Positions 53,970 to 62,430 of a DNA stretch of 64,000 bases are shown here, in pieces. The DNA is from Pontibacter aquaedesilientis. GTDB lineage: Bacteria > Bacteroidota > Bacteroidia > Cytophagales > Hymenobacteraceae. Numbering within the stretch: the stretch's first letter is position 1; each line of letters opens with the position of its first letter. Below the pieces are notes generated by a model, which made no database searches, was not told where the DNA came from, and was given only the letters and a program-made list of their open reading frames with translations. The stretch covers positions 248,001 through 312,000 of the forward strand of contig NZ_JACXAJ010000004.1 of NCBI RefSeq assembly GCF_014773225.1. The letters run 5' to 3'. Both the position numbers and the translations under genes were made by a program.

Positions 53970-54365
53970 ATGGAAAACCTGATAGAATACCTGGACGAAT
54001 CACTCATTCCGCTGGAAGAAAAAGTAAAGGAATATCTGCACATCGAACGCGACATCCGGCTGCTGGAAGTAGAGTTGCTGTCACTGCAAAGCATCAAGCC
54101 TGACTTCAACCCGGAACAGCACGGTCTGGAGCACAGCACCGACAAAGATCAGCAAGGCAGCACACTCAACGACAAGGAGCAGAAAATGGTGGAGCTGTTG
54201 GATAAGTACAGGCAACTGCAACAGGAGGTGATTGCCATACTGCCCGAGAAGAACAAGTTTGTGGAGTTGAACCTGGGCTATGGCCCCAGTCTGGTCGGTT
54301 ATTTTACAATAGACCCCGAAACGCATATTGCGCTCGAAGAACCTGTGCTTCGCGTAGTACACTAA
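53970..54365 (+). CDS. Hypothetical coiled-coil protein (131 aa)
   Basis: From ATG 53970, 131 residues; an in-frame ATG lies nine codons upstream. The first two thirds are helical and charged, with heptad leucines (LDESLIPLEEKVKEYL, IRLLEVELLSL, MVELLDKYRQLQQEVIAIL); the end is beta-like (NLGYGPSLVGYFTID). No signal peptide. It precedes the CBS-domain transporter by about 70 bases. No family recognised. Confidence 0.65.
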   Translation: MENLIEYLDESLIPLEEKVKEYLHIERDIRLLEVELLSLQSIKPDFNPEQHGLEHSTDKDQQGSTLNDKEQKMVELLDKYRQLQQEVIAILPEKNKFVELNLGYGPSLVGYFTIDPETHIALEEPVLRVVH

Positions 54366-54433
54366 ACTCAGTTCTGATCCGGAAGGTATAGCAGACGCTA
54401 TACACCCACATTTTCTCACCAATAAATGACCTC

Positions 54434-55495
54434 ATGGGCTTACTCATTTTATACTTATCTATTGCGCTCGTCTTTTCCTTTTTATGCTCCCTGCTGGAAG
54501 CTGCTCTTCTTAGTATCACCCCTTCGCATGTGAGCATCACAGCGCAGGAAGACCCCGCGCTCGGCAAACATCTGCAGGAGTTTAAAGACAACATCGACCG
54601 TCCGCTTGCCGCCATCCTCACCGTCAACACCTTTGCGCATACCATCGGCGCGGCAGGTGTGGGTGCACAGGCGCAAATCATCTGGGGAGAAGAGTATTTA
54701 TCTATTATCTCTGCCGTCCTCACCATCATCATCCTTATTTTTTCGGAGATCATACCGAAGACACTCGGGGCTAATTACTGGAAGCAGCTTACCCCTTTCA
54801 CGGTCACCACGCTGCGCATTATGATCTACTCGCCTCTTTATCCACTTATCATTCTGTCACAGTTCATCACCAAGCGGCTGAAACGGGACAAGAACAAGAG
54901 TGTGCTGAGTCGGGCTGACTTCACCGCCATGGCAGAGATCGGCATAAAAGAAGGCATCTTCAAACGCGGTGAATCCCAGATTCTGCGCAATGTCCTCCGC
55001 TTTAACCAGATCCTGGTTCGCCATGTCATGACGCCCCGAACGGTGATATATGGTGCACAGGAAGAAATGACCATCCTCGACTTTTTCAAGCAAGCCAAAA
55101 CGCTGCGCTTCTCTCGTATACCGCTTTATAAGAACAGCTTGGATGACATACACGGCTATGTATTGAAAGATGACGTGCTGTCCAAACTCATAGACAACCA
55201 GGGTAGCCAGCCGCTCAGCAGCATCCGACGCGATATTGAAGTGGTTACCGAGTACATGCCTATACCTGAGTTGTTCAGCCGTTTGCTCAAAGAGCAGAAC
55301 CATATTGCGCTCGTAGTGGATGAGTATGGGGGCACGGCTGGTATTGTCACTATGGAGGACATCATTGAGACACTGCTCGGCATGGAGATCATGGATGAAA
55401 TGGACAACGTGGAAGACATGCAGAAATGGGCCCGCGAAAACTGGGAAAAACGGGCAAAGGGAATCGGTTTCAAAATAGAGGAAAACCCTAAATAA
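54434..55495 (+). CDS. CNNM/CorC-family protein with CBS pair
   Basis: A 353-residue membrane protein: DUF21 (CNNM) transmembrane domain (about 1-180; SEIIPKTLGA is a hallmark) and two CBS domains (about 200-330; TPRTVIYGAQ, VVDEYGGTAGIVTMEDIIETLLG). The usual C-terminal CorC/HlyC domain is missing. Homologues move Mg2+ or other divalent ions across the inner membrane. A terminator follows. Confidence 0.92.
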   Translation: MGLLILYLSIALVFSFLCSLLEAALLSITPSHVSITAQEDPALGKHLQEFKDNIDRPLAAILTVNTFAHTIGAAGVGAQAQIIWGEEYLSIISAVLTIIILIFSEIIPKTLGANYWKQLTPFTVTTLRIMIYSPLYPLIILSQFITKRLKRDKNKSVLSRADFTAMAEIGIKEGIFKRGESQILRNVLRFNQILVRHVMTPRTVIYGAQEEMTILDFFKQAKTLRFSRIPLYKNSLDDIHGYVLKDDVLSKLIDNQGSQPLSSIRRDIEVVTEYMPIPELFSRLLKEQNHIALVVDEYGGTAGIVTMEDIIETLLGMEIMDEMDNVEDMQKWARENWEKRAKGIGFKIEENPK

Positions 55496-55517
55496 GTACC
55501 CCTTGGATAGGTGAATA

Positions 55518-55564
55518 AAACAAAGCCCTGCCACTTCGATGCTTGAAGTGGCAGGGCTTTGTTT
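55518..55564. terminator. Strong terminator after the CBS transporter
   Basis: Perfect 20-bp stem (55518-55537 with 55545-55564) and seven-base loop. Convergent aceA ends 40 bases on. Confidence 0.9.
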
Positions 55565-55595
55565 CAGGTATAGTCAAGGTATAGCCAAGGTATAA
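55565..55595. repeat. Three tandem AGGTATA motifs with 11-base period
   Basis: CAGGTATAG at 55565, AAGGTATAG at 55576 and AAGGTATAA at 55587, exactly 11 bases apart, between the terminator and the aceA stop codon. Confidence 0.9.
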
Positions 55596-55607
55596 GCTCA
55601 GATTAAA

Positions 55608-56888
55608 TTAGTGAAATTGCTCTTCCTCTGTTGAGCCGACCAAAGCCGCAGTGGAAGCAGCGCCAGAAGTCACGGTATGCTGGATGGCGTCGAAATAGGC
55701 GGTTCCAACGAAAGCCTGGTGCTTCACAGCTTTAAAGCCATCCTGCACGAGACCAAACTCACGCTCCTGTAACTCTGAATAACCCGCCATACCCCGTGCC
55801 TTGTAGGCTTTGGCCAGTTCGAACATGCTGGTATTGAGTGCATGGAATCCGGCCAGCGTAATGAACTGAAACTTGTACCCCATCTGCGCCAACTCTTCTC
55901 TAAAAGTTTCCATTTCGGCTACACTCAGCTTGGCAGCCCAGTTAAAGGATGGGGAGCAGTTGTAGGCCAGCAGTTTACCTGGAAACTCTGCATGAATCGC
56001 CTCTGCAAAGTGACGGGCCTGCTCCAGGTCTGGTTTGGAGGTCTCCATCCAGATCAGGTCGGCATAGGGCGCATAGGCCAGGCCGCGGGCTATACCCTGC
56101 TCCAGGCCGCAGTTCACTTTATAAAAACCCTCACTGGTGCGCTCCCCCTTGATGATGAAAGCATGATCGCGTGGGTCAATGTCACTGGTGATCAGGTTGG
56201 CAGCGTCAGCATCTGTACGGGCTACCAGCAGGGTCGTAACACCCATGACGTCCGCTGCCAGTCGTGCAGCCACCAATTTGTTGATGGCCTCCTGGGTAGG
56301 CACCAGCACTTTGCCGCCCAAGTGTCCGCATTTCTTGGCTGATGAAAGTTGGTCTTCGAAATGCACCCCGGCAGCCCCTGCCTCAATCATCATTTTCATG
56401 AGCTCAAAGGCATTGAGGTTGCCGCCAAAGCCCGCCTCGGCATCCGCCACGATCGGCACCAGCCAGTCTACCTCCCCCTCTCCGGTCACGCTTTGGATCT
56501 GGTCGGCACGAATAAGCGCGTTATTAATCTTTTTAATGACATTCGGCACACTATCAGCCGGGTACAGGCTTTGATCCGGATACATATGCCCGGCCAGATT
56601 GGCATCTGCCGCCACCTGCCAACCGCTTAGATAGATGGCATTCAGACCAGCCTGCACCTCCTGCACCGCCTGATTGCCCGTCATAGCTCCCAGCCCTGCC
56701 ACGTACTCTTCGGAGTGTAGCAGCCGCCATAGTTTCTCGGCCCCGTTTCGGGCCAGGGTATACTCAATCTGCACAGAGCCCTGCAGTTTTACAACCTCAT
56801 CAGCGGTATACGGTCTTTTTATACCTGCCCAGCGTGGGTTCACTATCCAGTCATTCTGGATAGCCTGTATTTTTTCTGTCCTGTTCAT
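55608..56888 (-). CDS. aceA: Isocitrate lyase
   Basis: A 426-residue cytoplasmic enzyme that splits isocitrate to succinate and glyoxylate, the first step of the glyoxylate bypass. The catalytic loop KKCGHLGGK (Cys187) and the metal site [10 protein letters not shown] are intact. It belongs to the short, tetrameric bacterial type. It lies downstream of aceB on the same strand; the 131-base spacer contains facing inverted repeats, so the ratio of the two enzymes may be set there. Confidence 0.97.
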   Translation of the reverse strand: MNRTEKIQAIQNDWIVNPRWAGIKRPYTADEVVKLQGSVQIEYTLARNGAEKLWRLLHSEEYVAGLGAMTGNQAVQEVQAGLNAIYLSGWQVAADANLAGHMYPDQSLYPADSVPNVIKKINNALIRADQIQSVTGEGEVDWLVPIVADAEAGFGGNLNAFELMKMMIEAGAAGVHFEDQLSSAKKCGHLGGKVLVPTQEAINKLVAARLAADVMGVTTLLVARTDADAANLITSDIDPRDHAFIIKGERTSEGFYKVNCGLEQGIARGLAYAPYADLIWMETSKPDLEQARHFAEAIHAEFPGKLLAYNCSPSFNWAAKLSVAEMETFREELAQMGYKFQFITLAGFHALNTSMFELAKAYKARGMAGYSELQEREFGLVQDGFKAVKHQAFVGTAYFDAIQHTVTSGAASTAALVGSTEEEQFH

Positions 56889-57019
56889 GATAGTTTAAAA
56901 GTTAGAAAGTTTAGAAGTTTGGAAGTTTGGAAGGTGGAGAAGTTGGGAAGCCTATAGAGCTGAAAGTGAGGAGTTATTTCCTGTAAACTTTCTAACTTTC
57001 TAACTTCCCAACTTTCTAA
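56889..57019. repeat. aceB-aceA spacer with facing GTTAGAAAGTT repeats
   Basis: About 50 bases at the aceA side (56900-56950) carry variants of AGTTAGAAAGTT, and 56986-57019 carries the complement (AACTTTCTAACTTTC). The two arms can fold on each other. Same unit as after susD. Confidence 0.75.
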
Positions 57020-58615
57020 CTAATCCATGTACTTGTAAGCCGGAAGGGTGAGGAATTCGACGAAGCAGGTCGAGAGCACCAGTTCGGAGAAGAGTTGGGA
57101 GGCACGCTCGAAGTGGCAGTTCTTGAAGCGGGCAAGGCCTACTTCTTCCTTAATGTTCTCCGTTTCCTCTTTTATGAGCCGCAGCACGCGCTCTTCTGTG
57201 ATCGGTGTTCCATCATCGGTACTGGTATTGTTGTGATGCAACCACTGCCATACCTGCGCCCGGGAAATTTCGGCAGTGGCGGCGTCTTCCATCAAGTTAT
57301 GGATAGCGGCAGCGCCTGTGCCACACAGCCAGTTGCCCAGGTATAGAATGCCCACATTGATGTTGAGTCGTAGCCCAGCCTCTGTAATCTTACCGCCTTC
57401 GATGCTAAAATTGAGCAGATCTTCAGCCTTCACGTTTACCTCTTCGCGCAGCACTTCTTTTTGATGGGGCTTGTTGCCCAGCACCTTGTCAAATGCCTCA
57501 CGCGCTACAGAAACCAAGCCAGGGTGTGCCACCCAGGTACCGTCGAAACCATTTTTAGCCTCAAAGTCCTTATCCGCTTTCACCTTCTCAAAGGCAGTTT
57601 TGTTCGCCGCCGGATCGTGCCGGTTGGGGATGAACGCTGCCATACCGCCCATGGCATGTGCACCGCGTTTGTGGCAGGTCTTGACCAGCAGATCGGTGTA
57701 GGCTTTCATAAAAGGCACCTGCATTGTAATGGCCGTGCGGTCGGGGAATAGAATATCGGGTTGGTTGCGGAACTTCTTGATGGCACTGAAAATGTAATCC
57801 CAGCGACCGGCGTTCAGTCCGACGATGTGATTCCGCAGTTCATACAGAATTTCCTCCATTTCAAAGGCCGCGGTAATCGTCTCGATCAGCACGGTTACTT
57901 TGATCGTGCCAACAGGTATACCCAAGGCTTCCTGCGCTGCAACAAACACCTCGTTCCAGAGCCTGGCCTCCAAGTGACTCTCCAGCTTAGGCAAGTAAAA
58001 GTAAGGACCAGAACCCCGGGCAATCAACTCTTTGGCATTATGGAAAAAGGACAGGCCGAAATCGAACAGGGATGCTGAAATTGGCTTCCCCTCCACCAGC
58101 AAATGCTTCTCGGGCAGGTGCCAACCCCTTGGCCGCACTTTGAGCAGGGCCACTTTCTCCTTCAGTCTGTATACCTTGCCATTCTGGTATTCAATGTTTC
58201 GCCTGACAGCGTCGCGCAGGTTAATCTGACCCAGCACCACATTTTCCCAAGTGGGGGAGTTTGCATCCTCAAAGTCTGCCATAAACACATCGGCGCCGGA
58301 GTTGAGAGCGTTTATCACCATTTTTCGGTCTACCGGTCCTGTAATTTCCACGCGGCGCAGCTGCAGGTCGTCAGGTATAGCCCCGATCCCCCAACTTCCT
58401 TCCCTAATCGCTGCTGTTTCCGGTAAAAATTGTGGAAACTCCCCGGAATCTATCCGCTTTTGGCGTTCGGCCCTATCCCGTAGCCGTTCTTCCCGGGTAG
58501 CATTAAACCGCTGGTGCAGCGTCTCCAAAAACTCAATGGTTTCCGGTGTCAGGATTTCTTCCATACCTTTCACTGGTTTTCCTACAACTTGGGCAGAGGT
58601 GGTCTCTAATATCAT
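57020..58615 (-). CDS. aceB: Malate synthase A
   Basis: A 531-residue enzyme that joins glyoxylate and acetyl-CoA to malate. Seen: [44 protein letters not shown] and HPGLVSVA, all typical of isoform A; the catalytic Asp/Arg residues lie in these blocks. The first gene of aceB-aceA. A regulator gene diverges upstream across a 152-base gap with a palindrome. Confidence 0.97.
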   Translation of the reverse strand: MILETTSAQVVGKPVKGMEEILTPETIEFLETLHQRFNATREERLRDRAERQKRIDSGEFPQFLPETAAIREGSWGIGAIPDDLQLRRVEITGPVDRKMVINALNSGADVFMADFEDANSPTWENVVLGQINLRDAVRRNIEYQNGKVYRLKEKVALLKVRPRGWHLPEKHLLVEGKPISASLFDFGLSFFHNAKELIARGSGPYFYLPKLESHLEARLWNEVFVAAQEALGIPVGTIKVTVLIETITAAFEMEEILYELRNHIVGLNAGRWDYIFSAIKKFRNQPDILFPDRTAITMQVPFMKAYTDLLVKTCHKRGAHAMGGMAAFIPNRHDPAANKTAFEKVKADKDFEAKNGFDGTWVAHPGLVSVAREAFDKVLGNKPHQKEVLREEVNVKAEDLLNFSIEGGKITEAGLRLNINVGILYLGNWLCGTGAAAIHNLMEDAATAEISRAQVWQWLHHNNTSTDDGTPITEERVLRLIKEETENIKEEVGLARFKNCHFERASQLFSELVLSTCFVEFLTLPAYKYMD

Positions 58616-58674
58616 AACTATAATTTTACTGTGTTAAACTATAACTTTTGATTTTATACGCGAACATTTATATT

Positions 58675-58692
58675 TTGGCGAATTTTCGCTAA
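58675..58692. promoter_or_regulatory. Putative operator between aceB and its regulator
   Basis: TTGGCGAATTTTCGCTAA is an imperfect 18-bp palindrome (7 of 9 pairs match; core GCGAA/TTCGC at 58678-58682 and 58685-58689). A further GCGAA half-site lies at 58660-58664, exactly 18 bases from the first. It is in the shared promoter region of aceB and the regulator. Confidence 0.6.
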
Positions 58693-58767
58693 TTTAATTT
58701 TAGATGTTTTTAGGAAATAATCGCAAAAGACCGTTTATTGGTATTATATCCAGCAAAAACACTGAAA

Positions 58768-60249
58768 ATGAGGCTGCAAGAAGATGTTATCCGGCTCATA
58801 CTTGGCCTAAAAATCAAGCAATTAAGGACAGATAAAAATATTTCGCTGACAGACCTGGCTAACAAGACAGGAATATCTGTCTCTTACCTGAATGAGATCG
58901 AGAAGGGGAAAAAGCACCCCAAGCCGAGTAAGATCGCCGTTATAGCCGATGTGTTGGGCGTAAACTACGATTACCTGGTTTCCCTTCAGCTCAGCAAACG
59001 CCTGCAGCCCGTAGGGGAACTGCTACGCTCCAATATTCTCTCGGAGCTGCCGCTGGAGCATTTCGGACTGGACATCAGTCGCCTGCTGGACTTGTTTGCC
59101 ACTGCGCCTGCCAAGCTGAGTGCCTTCGTGAACACACTGCTGGAAATTTCACGCGCCTTTGACTTGCGGGTAGAGCAATTCTATTTCTCGGCGCTCCGCT
59201 CCTACCAGGAACTGCACGACAATTACTTTGAGGAGTTGGAACTGGAGGTAGAGCGTTTTCTGGAGCATTACCAGCTTAGCCCGGATCAAACACCTTCTTA
59301 CGAACAGCTGGCAGGTATACTCTCTACGGTATTTAACATAAATATCGAAACGGAGACATGGAGTCAATATCCTGAATTGACTCCGCTGCGCTCCGTGTTC
59401 ATACCGGGGGTGCAGCCGAGGTTGCTGCTCAACCCCAACCTAACAGAGCAGCAGCGCAGTTTTGCGGTGGCTCGCGAGATCGGGTTTCAGGCACTGCAGC
59501 TACAACCCAGACCTTATACCTCTACCTGGGTGCGGGTGGGCTCTTTCGAAGAAGTACTCAATAACCTGAAAGCCTCTTACTTTGCGGGAGCCCTGTTGCT
59601 GAACCGCGATCGTCTGGTGCAGGACCTGGAGGCGTTTTTTGAACAGCCAACCTGGCAGCCAAAGCTTTTGCTGCAGATTATGGAGAACTATCAGACCTCT
59701 CCCGAAACGTTCCTGCACCGGCTCACCTCGCTACTCCCCCGCTTCTTCAACATCAAACAGTTGTTTTTCCTGCGCTTTCACCACGATGCGGGGTCAGACA
59801 ATTACTCCCTGACCAAAGAATTGCACCTGGCTGGTCTGCACAATCCGCATGCCTCATTCCTGAATGAGCATTACTGCCGCCGCTGGGTTTCGCTGACCCT
59901 CTTTCAGGAGTTGGAGCAGCAGAAGCTGTCCGGCAACCTGCGCCAACCCCTAGTAGGTATACAGCGCTCCTCTTACATCAACTCTACCAACGAGTACCTG
60001 GTACTGGCACTGGCACAGCCCACCGAAAGTATGAACGGCACCATCAGCATTGGCCTGCTGATCAACGAGAACCTTCGCCGCAAGGTCCGGTTTCTGAACG
60101 ACCCGGCCATTTTGCAACGCCTCGTAAACGAGACCTGCGAGCGCTGCCCCGCCCTCGACTGCCTGGAGCGCGCCTCGCCCCCCTTGATTTTGGAGAAGCA
60201 GCAATGGCAAGAGAAAGTGGTGCAGACACTGGAGGTATTGAAGGACTAA
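58768..60249 (+). CDS. XRE-family regulator of the RamB/ScfR (short-chain acyl) type
   Basis: A 493-residue DNA-binding regulator. N terminus: XRE helix-turn-helix (about 10-70; LTDLANKTGISVSYLNEIEKG). Then an IrrE-like domain whose zinc motif is degenerate (VAREIGFQAL where HExxH would be), a large C-terminal effector domain, and a Cys cluster CERCPALDC near the end, as in RamB and ScfR. Those regulators control glyoxylate and propionate genes according to acyl-CoA level. It diverges from aceB-aceA, so it likely controls them. ATG 58768 is preferred to the TTG ten codons upstream. Confidence 0.88.
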   Translation: MRLQEDVIRLILGLKIKQLRTDKNISLTDLANKTGISVSYLNEIEKGKKHPKPSKIAVIADVLGVNYDYLVSLQLSKRLQPVGELLRSNILSELPLEHFGLDISRLLDLFATAPAKLSAFVNTLLEISRAFDLRVEQFYFSALRSYQELHDNYFEELELEVERFLEHYQLSPDQTPSYEQLAGILSTVFNINIETETWSQYPELTPLRSVFIPGVQPRLLLNPNLTEQQRSFAVAREIGFQALQLQPRPYTSTWVRVGSFEEVLNNLKASYFAGALLLNRDRLVQDLEAFFEQPTWQPKLLLQIMENYQTSPETFLHRLTSLLPRFFNIKQLFFLRFHHDAGSDNYSLTKELHLAGLHNPHASFLNEHYCRRWVSLTLFQELEQQKLSGNLRQPLVGIQRSSYINSTNEYLVLALAQPTESMNGTISIGLLINENLRRKVRFLNDPAILQRLVNETCERCPALDCLERASPPLILEKQQWQEKVVQTLEVLKD

Positions 60250-60318
60250 AATCCTTCACTCCGGCTACACCTTTCGCTAAAAAGTCCTATCTTCGGGATT
60301 ACATTCTTCACCCTGCCC

Positions 60319-61884
60319 ATGGCTCAGTTTAATTTCCGCCAGACAAGCGCCCAACAGGAGTTTCAGGCTCCGCTTTCGCTCTTCGAGCTGCACCAGCAGA
60401 TTCGGGAGGAACTTGAAATGGCGTTTCCGGAAAGCTATTGGGTGGTGGCGGAAATCTCGCAGGTATCGCCGGACAGGCGCAAAGGCCACTGCTACCTCAA
60501 CCTGGTGGACAAAGGCGACGACCCGCGCGGCGCTTTGCAGGCGCAGGCCCGGGCCACCATCTGGAGTGCCCGCTACCAAATGCTGGGGCGCTATTTTGAG
60601 GAGAAAACGGGGCAACCGCTCAAAGCCGGGCTCAAGATTCTTTTCCAGGCCAATGTGCGCTTCCATGAGCTGTATGGCATGAGCCTCGACATCGTGAACA
60701 TCGATGCCAACTATACCATCGGCGACCTGGCCCGGCAACGGCAGGAAACCCTGAAGCGACTCGAGGCAGAAGGACTGTTGATAGCCAACAAAGCACTGCA
60801 ACTGCCAATGGCACCGCAACGGCTGGCCATCGTTTCTTCCGCCTCAGCCGCCGGCTACCAGGATTTTATCCACCAACTGGGCAACAACGCCTATGGCTAT
60901 ACCTTCAGCACCACGCTGTTCCCCGCCATCGTGCAGGGCAACGAGGCCCCAGCTTCCATTGCCAAAGCCATGGTACTGATTGCCAGGTATAGCCACCTGT
61001 TCGATGCCGTTGTGGTGATACGCGGAGGAGGCTCACAGACGGATCTGGGTTGTTTCGATGACTACAGGGTAGCAGCTGCCATTGGCCACTCGCCCCTGCC
61101 AGTGATAACAGGTATAGGCCACGAGCGCGATGAAAGCATTGCCGACCTGGTGGCGCATACCCGCCAGAAAACCCCGACCGCTGTTGCCAATTTCCTGATC
61201 GACCTGTGCCGGGAAGTGGAGGTAGAGGTCGTGAGTCTTTATGACAGCATCTACATGCTCTCGGCCCAATCGCTGCGTTTGTCCACGGACAGGCTGGAGC
61301 GGCAAAGCCTGAAGCTCTCGAACCTGACCAATGGCTACCTGCAAAAAGGCCGCGAACGGCTGGAGCATTTTTCCAAAAGCCTGCTGCTCAAGCCCAAGAA
61401 TTTCCTAGATAGCCAGAAACACCTGCTGCGTGACAAAGAACAGCTGATCAGGGCCTATACCAAAGACCTGCTGCACCTGCGCGGCAAGGAACTCGGTGAG
61501 CTGACCCTTTGTGTGGAAGGTATAGGGCAACGCTGGCTGCACCTAAAGGAGCAAGACCTCATCAAATTGGTGCACTGCGTGGAGACCGAGGCTAAGGGCA
61601 AACTCAAGCGCAGCCAGATGGCTTTTGTAAAGCACAGCGACCGGATACAGTATGGCGCCCAAAGAAGTTTAACCACAGACAAGCACCGGCTTGATATGCT
61701 GGAAGCACGCATTCAGGCCAACGACCCGGAAAAGCTGCTGCTGCGTGGCTATACCCTGACACTCATCAACGGGAAGATCATCAAGTACATGAACCAGGTG
61801 AAGGAGGGAGATGTAATGGAGACACGCCTGCAGGATGGCAGGGTGCATAGTTTGGTTGTAAACAAAGACAATAATGACGAATAA
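60319..61884 (+). CDS. xseA: Exodeoxyribonuclease VII large subunit
   Basis: A 521-residue subunit of the single-strand nuclease ExoVII. It opens with an OB-fold (about 20-120; SYWVVAEISQVSPDRRKGHCYLNLVD), followed by the catalytic domain (about 125-330; AIVSSASAAGYQDF, VVIRGGGSQTDLGCFDDY, GIGHERDESIADLVAHTRQKTPTAVA) and a long helical tail. The tail is a coiled coil that binds several XseB copies. xseB overlaps its end by 11 bases. Confidence 0.96.
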   Translation: MAQFNFRQTSAQQEFQAPLSLFELHQQIREELEMAFPESYWVVAEISQVSPDRRKGHCYLNLVDKGDDPRGALQAQARATIWSARYQMLGRYFEEKTGQPLKAGLKILFQANVRFHELYGMSLDIVNIDANYTIGDLARQRQETLKRLEAEGLLIANKALQLPMAPQRLAIVSSASAAGYQDFIHQLGNNAYGYTFSTTLFPAIVQGNEAPASIAKAMVLIARYSHLFDAVVVIRGGGSQTDLGCFDDYRVAAAIGHSPLPVITGIGHERDESIADLVAHTRQKTPTAVANFLIDLCREVEVEVVSLYDSIYMLSAQSLRLSTDRLERQSLKLSNLTNGYLQKGRERLEHFSKSLLLKPKNFLDSQKHLLRDKEQLIRAYTKDLLHLRGKELGELTLCVEGIGQRWLHLKEQDLIKLVHCVETEAKGKLKRSQMAFVKHSDRIQYGAQRSLTTDKHRLDMLEARIQANDPEKLLLRGYTLTLINGKIIKYMNQVKEGDVMETRLQDGRVHSLVVNKDNNDE

Positions 61885-62137
61885 AGACATAAACAAAATG
61901 ACTTACCGCGAAGCCACCCAGGAACTGGAGGAGATTCTGCGGGCTATTGAAAGCGACGCCGTAGACGTGGATGAACTAACCCAAAAGGTCCAGCGTTCCT
62001 CCCTGCTGATAAAATTTTGCAAGGATAAACTGCGCAGCGCCGAAAACGCCATCAACCAGGTGTTCAATGAGGAGAACTGCGAAGAGCCTGCCTCGAAGCC
62101 TGAGAAAGGCAGCAGTGGGAACGGAACTTTGTTTTAA
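61874..62137 (+). CDS. xseB: Exodeoxyribonuclease VII small subunit
   Basis: An 87-residue helical protein; the core TYREATQELEEILRAIE and the ALESDAVDVDELTQKVQRS-like second helix match XseB. It overlaps xseA by 11 bases, as usual. An alternative ATG at 61898 would trim the first eight residues. The C-terminal tail (ASKPEKGSSGNGTLF) is disordered. Confidence 0.93.
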   Translation: MTNKDINKMTYREATQELEEILRAIESDAVDVDELTQKVQRSSLLIKFCKDKLRSAENAINQVFNEENCEEPASKPEKGSSGNGTLF

Positions 62138-62149
62138 TAAGGTATAGCA

Positions 62150-62341
62150 ATGAAAAAAATATACCCCTTTCTGATTGTGGCTGCCTTTGGGTTAATGATC
62201 TTCAACATAGCCCGCATCGACTATACTGCCCTGCCTTCACAGGAGAACCTTATGGTATACATTGCCCTGGCGAGCAATGCCCTTATTCTGGCTTCCTTAT
62301 CAATTTCCTATTATAGGTATAGAAAGTATAACAGACTTTAG
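62150..62341 (+). CDS. Small two-span membrane protein (63 aa)
   Basis: A 63-residue protein with two hydrophobic segments (about 5-22 and 35-54) and a basic C-terminal tail (YYRYRKYNRL). The start ATG is 12 bases after xseB, so it is co-transcribed. Function unknown; short genes of this kind often follow xseB in related bacteria as far as I recall. Confidence 0.6.
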   Translation: MKKIYPFLIVAAFGLMIFNIARIDYTALPSQENLMVYIALASNALILASLSISYYRYRKYNRL

Positions 62342-62377
62342 CTAAGCCCCTCAAAACTACTCTGTAGACGACAAAAA

Positions 62378-62416
62378 AAAAACTCCCCAGCCTGCTGAGC
62401 AGGCTGGGGAGTTTTT
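62378..62416. terminator. Bidirectional terminator
   Basis: Perfect 16-bp stem (62378-62393 with 62401-62416), seven-base loop, with A and T runs on either side. It separates the xse operon from the convergent trehalose gene. Confidence 0.92.
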
Positions 62417-62430
62417 GTGCAATTAACCGA

